DNA of 5,576 bases, taken from Actinomycetes bacterium. GTDB taxonomy: Bacteria > Actinomycetota > Acidimicrobiia > Acidimicrobiales > Palsa-688. Every line of letters starts with the position of its first letter. The stretch's first letter is position 1. Of the stretch, positions 4,964 through 5,576 are shown in pieces. The position numbers and the translations under genes were made by a program. The DNA is taken from NCBI GenBank assembly GCA_021798075.1, contig JAJZYO010000150.1:1-5576 (forward strand). The letters run 5' to 3'. A model generated the notes under the pieces. The model saw nothing but the letters and a program-made list of their open reading frames with translations. It was not told where the DNA came from and ran no database searches.

Positions 4964-5576
4964 ATGGACAACGGCCCCGTCCTTTCCGGCACCCACTTCC
5001 TCCTCGGTGACGTTGCCATCGCCGAAGGGGCGTTGGCTGCCGGCTGCACGTTCTTTGGCGGCTACCCGATCACCCCGTCTACTGAGGTCGCCGAGCGCAT
5101 GTCCGAACGGCTACCCCAGGTAGGCGGTGTTTACCTGCAGATGGAGGACGAGCTCGGTTCGATGGCGGCGATCATCGGGGCGTCCTGGGCCGGGCGCAAG
5201 GCAATGACCGCGACCTCGGGCCCTGGGTTCTCGCTGATGATGGAGAACCTTGGCCTCGCGGTCATGACCGAGACGCCCGTCGTCGTCTGCGACATCCAGC
5301 GGGCCGGCCCTTCCACGGGACTGCCGACGGCGGTCGGCCAAGGCGACATGATGCAGGCGCGCTGGGGATCGCACGGCCACTACGAGATGATCGCCCTGGT
5401 CCCCTGGTCGGTGCAGGAGTGCTTCGACCTCACCGTGCGGGCCTTCAACCTCGCCGAGCGCTTCCGGACCCCCGTGCTTTTGATGGCCGACGCGGAGCTC
5501 GGGCACCTGCGAGAGCGCGTCGTCATCCCGCCAGCGGACGCACTCGAGGTCTTCGAGCGCAAGCGGCCCGTCAAGG
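4964..5576 (+). CDS. korA: 2-oxoacid:ferredoxin oxidoreductase, alpha subunit, C-terminus cut by window edge
   Basis: The alpha subunit holds the pyrimidine-binding domain of the thiamine-diphosphate enzyme that interconverts a 2-oxoacid plus CoA and acyl-CoA plus CO2 with ferredoxin. The first 204 residues are present. Family landmarks: GTHFLLGDVAIAEGALAAGC at residues 9-28, GGYPITPST at 32-40, MEDE at 60-63, TSGPGFSLMMENLGLA at 84-99, QRAGPSTGLPT at 112-122 and GDMMQARWGSHG at 127-138, then a conserved PWSVQECFDLTVRAFNLAER helix (147-166). The QRAGPSTGLPT plus GDMMQARWG set is characteristic of KorA/OorA-type subunits. ATG 4964 has AAGGAGGA at 4953-4960, an excellent ribosome binding site overlapping the last base of the korD stop codon. 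The beta subunit (korB), and perhaps gamma (korC), are expected downstream. No frameshifts or missing key residues are seen in the visible part. Confidence 0.93.
   Translation, partial: MDNGPVLSGTHFLLGDVAIAEGALAAGCTFFGGYPITPSTEVAERMSERLPQVGGVYLQMEDELGSMAAIIGASWAGRKAMTATSGPGFSLMMENLGLAVMTETPVVVCDIQRAGPSTGLPTAVGQGDMMQARWGSHGHYEMIALVPWSVQECFDLTVRAFNLAERFRTPVLLMADAELGHLRERVVIPPADALEVFERKRPVK

Overview
The window is GC-rich DNA from a high-GC bacterium. Gene style, the insertion-sequence types and the korD-korA order resemble Actinobacteria, perhaps Acidimicrobiia-like. That placement is a recollection-based inference, not a demonstrated assignment. There are no rRNA, tRNA or CRISPR features. I did not find a convincing undescribed system; the interest lies in a decayed transposon cluster and in the untranslated regions at its borders.

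Layout, left to right. (1) Bases 1-823, minus strand: the first 274 residues of a secreted ABC-transporter solute-binding protein, probably for a sugar. It runs off the left edge. A 16-bp near-palindrome (839-854) lies just upstream of its ribosome binding site. (2) Bases about 855-1145: no supported gene. (3) Bases about 1147-2215: a patchwork of three broken genes: a short piece of a conserved protein of unknown function (plus), the C-terminal end of an IS1380-type transposase (minus), and a large piece of an IS110-type transposase (plus) that contains a 13-bp tandem duplication and several one-base frameshifts. (4) Bases 2286-4064, minus strand: a full-length, uninterrupted IS1634-type transposase whose second catalytic aspartate appears to be glycine. 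(5) Bases 4065-4635: no supported gene, but three hairpins and an AT-rich promoter-like stretch. (6) Bases 4636-5576, plus strand: korD (a two-cluster ferredoxin-type delta subunit) and the start of korA (alpha subunit) of a 2-oxoacid:ferredoxin oxidoreductase, probably the 2-oxoglutarate enzyme. It runs off the right edge.

How the parts relate. korD and korA form an operon with a 10-base gap and a strong Shine-Dalgarno sequence. The product would oxidatively decarboxylate a 2-oxoacid to acyl-CoA and pass electrons to ferredoxin (or run in reverse, reductively); the beta and gamma subunits are expected beyond the right edge. The solute-binding protein is transcribed away from the transposon cluster, and its permease partners are expected beyond the left edge. 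The cluster between these two intact chromosomal genes looks like a repeated insertion site that has accumulated and decayed mobile DNA.
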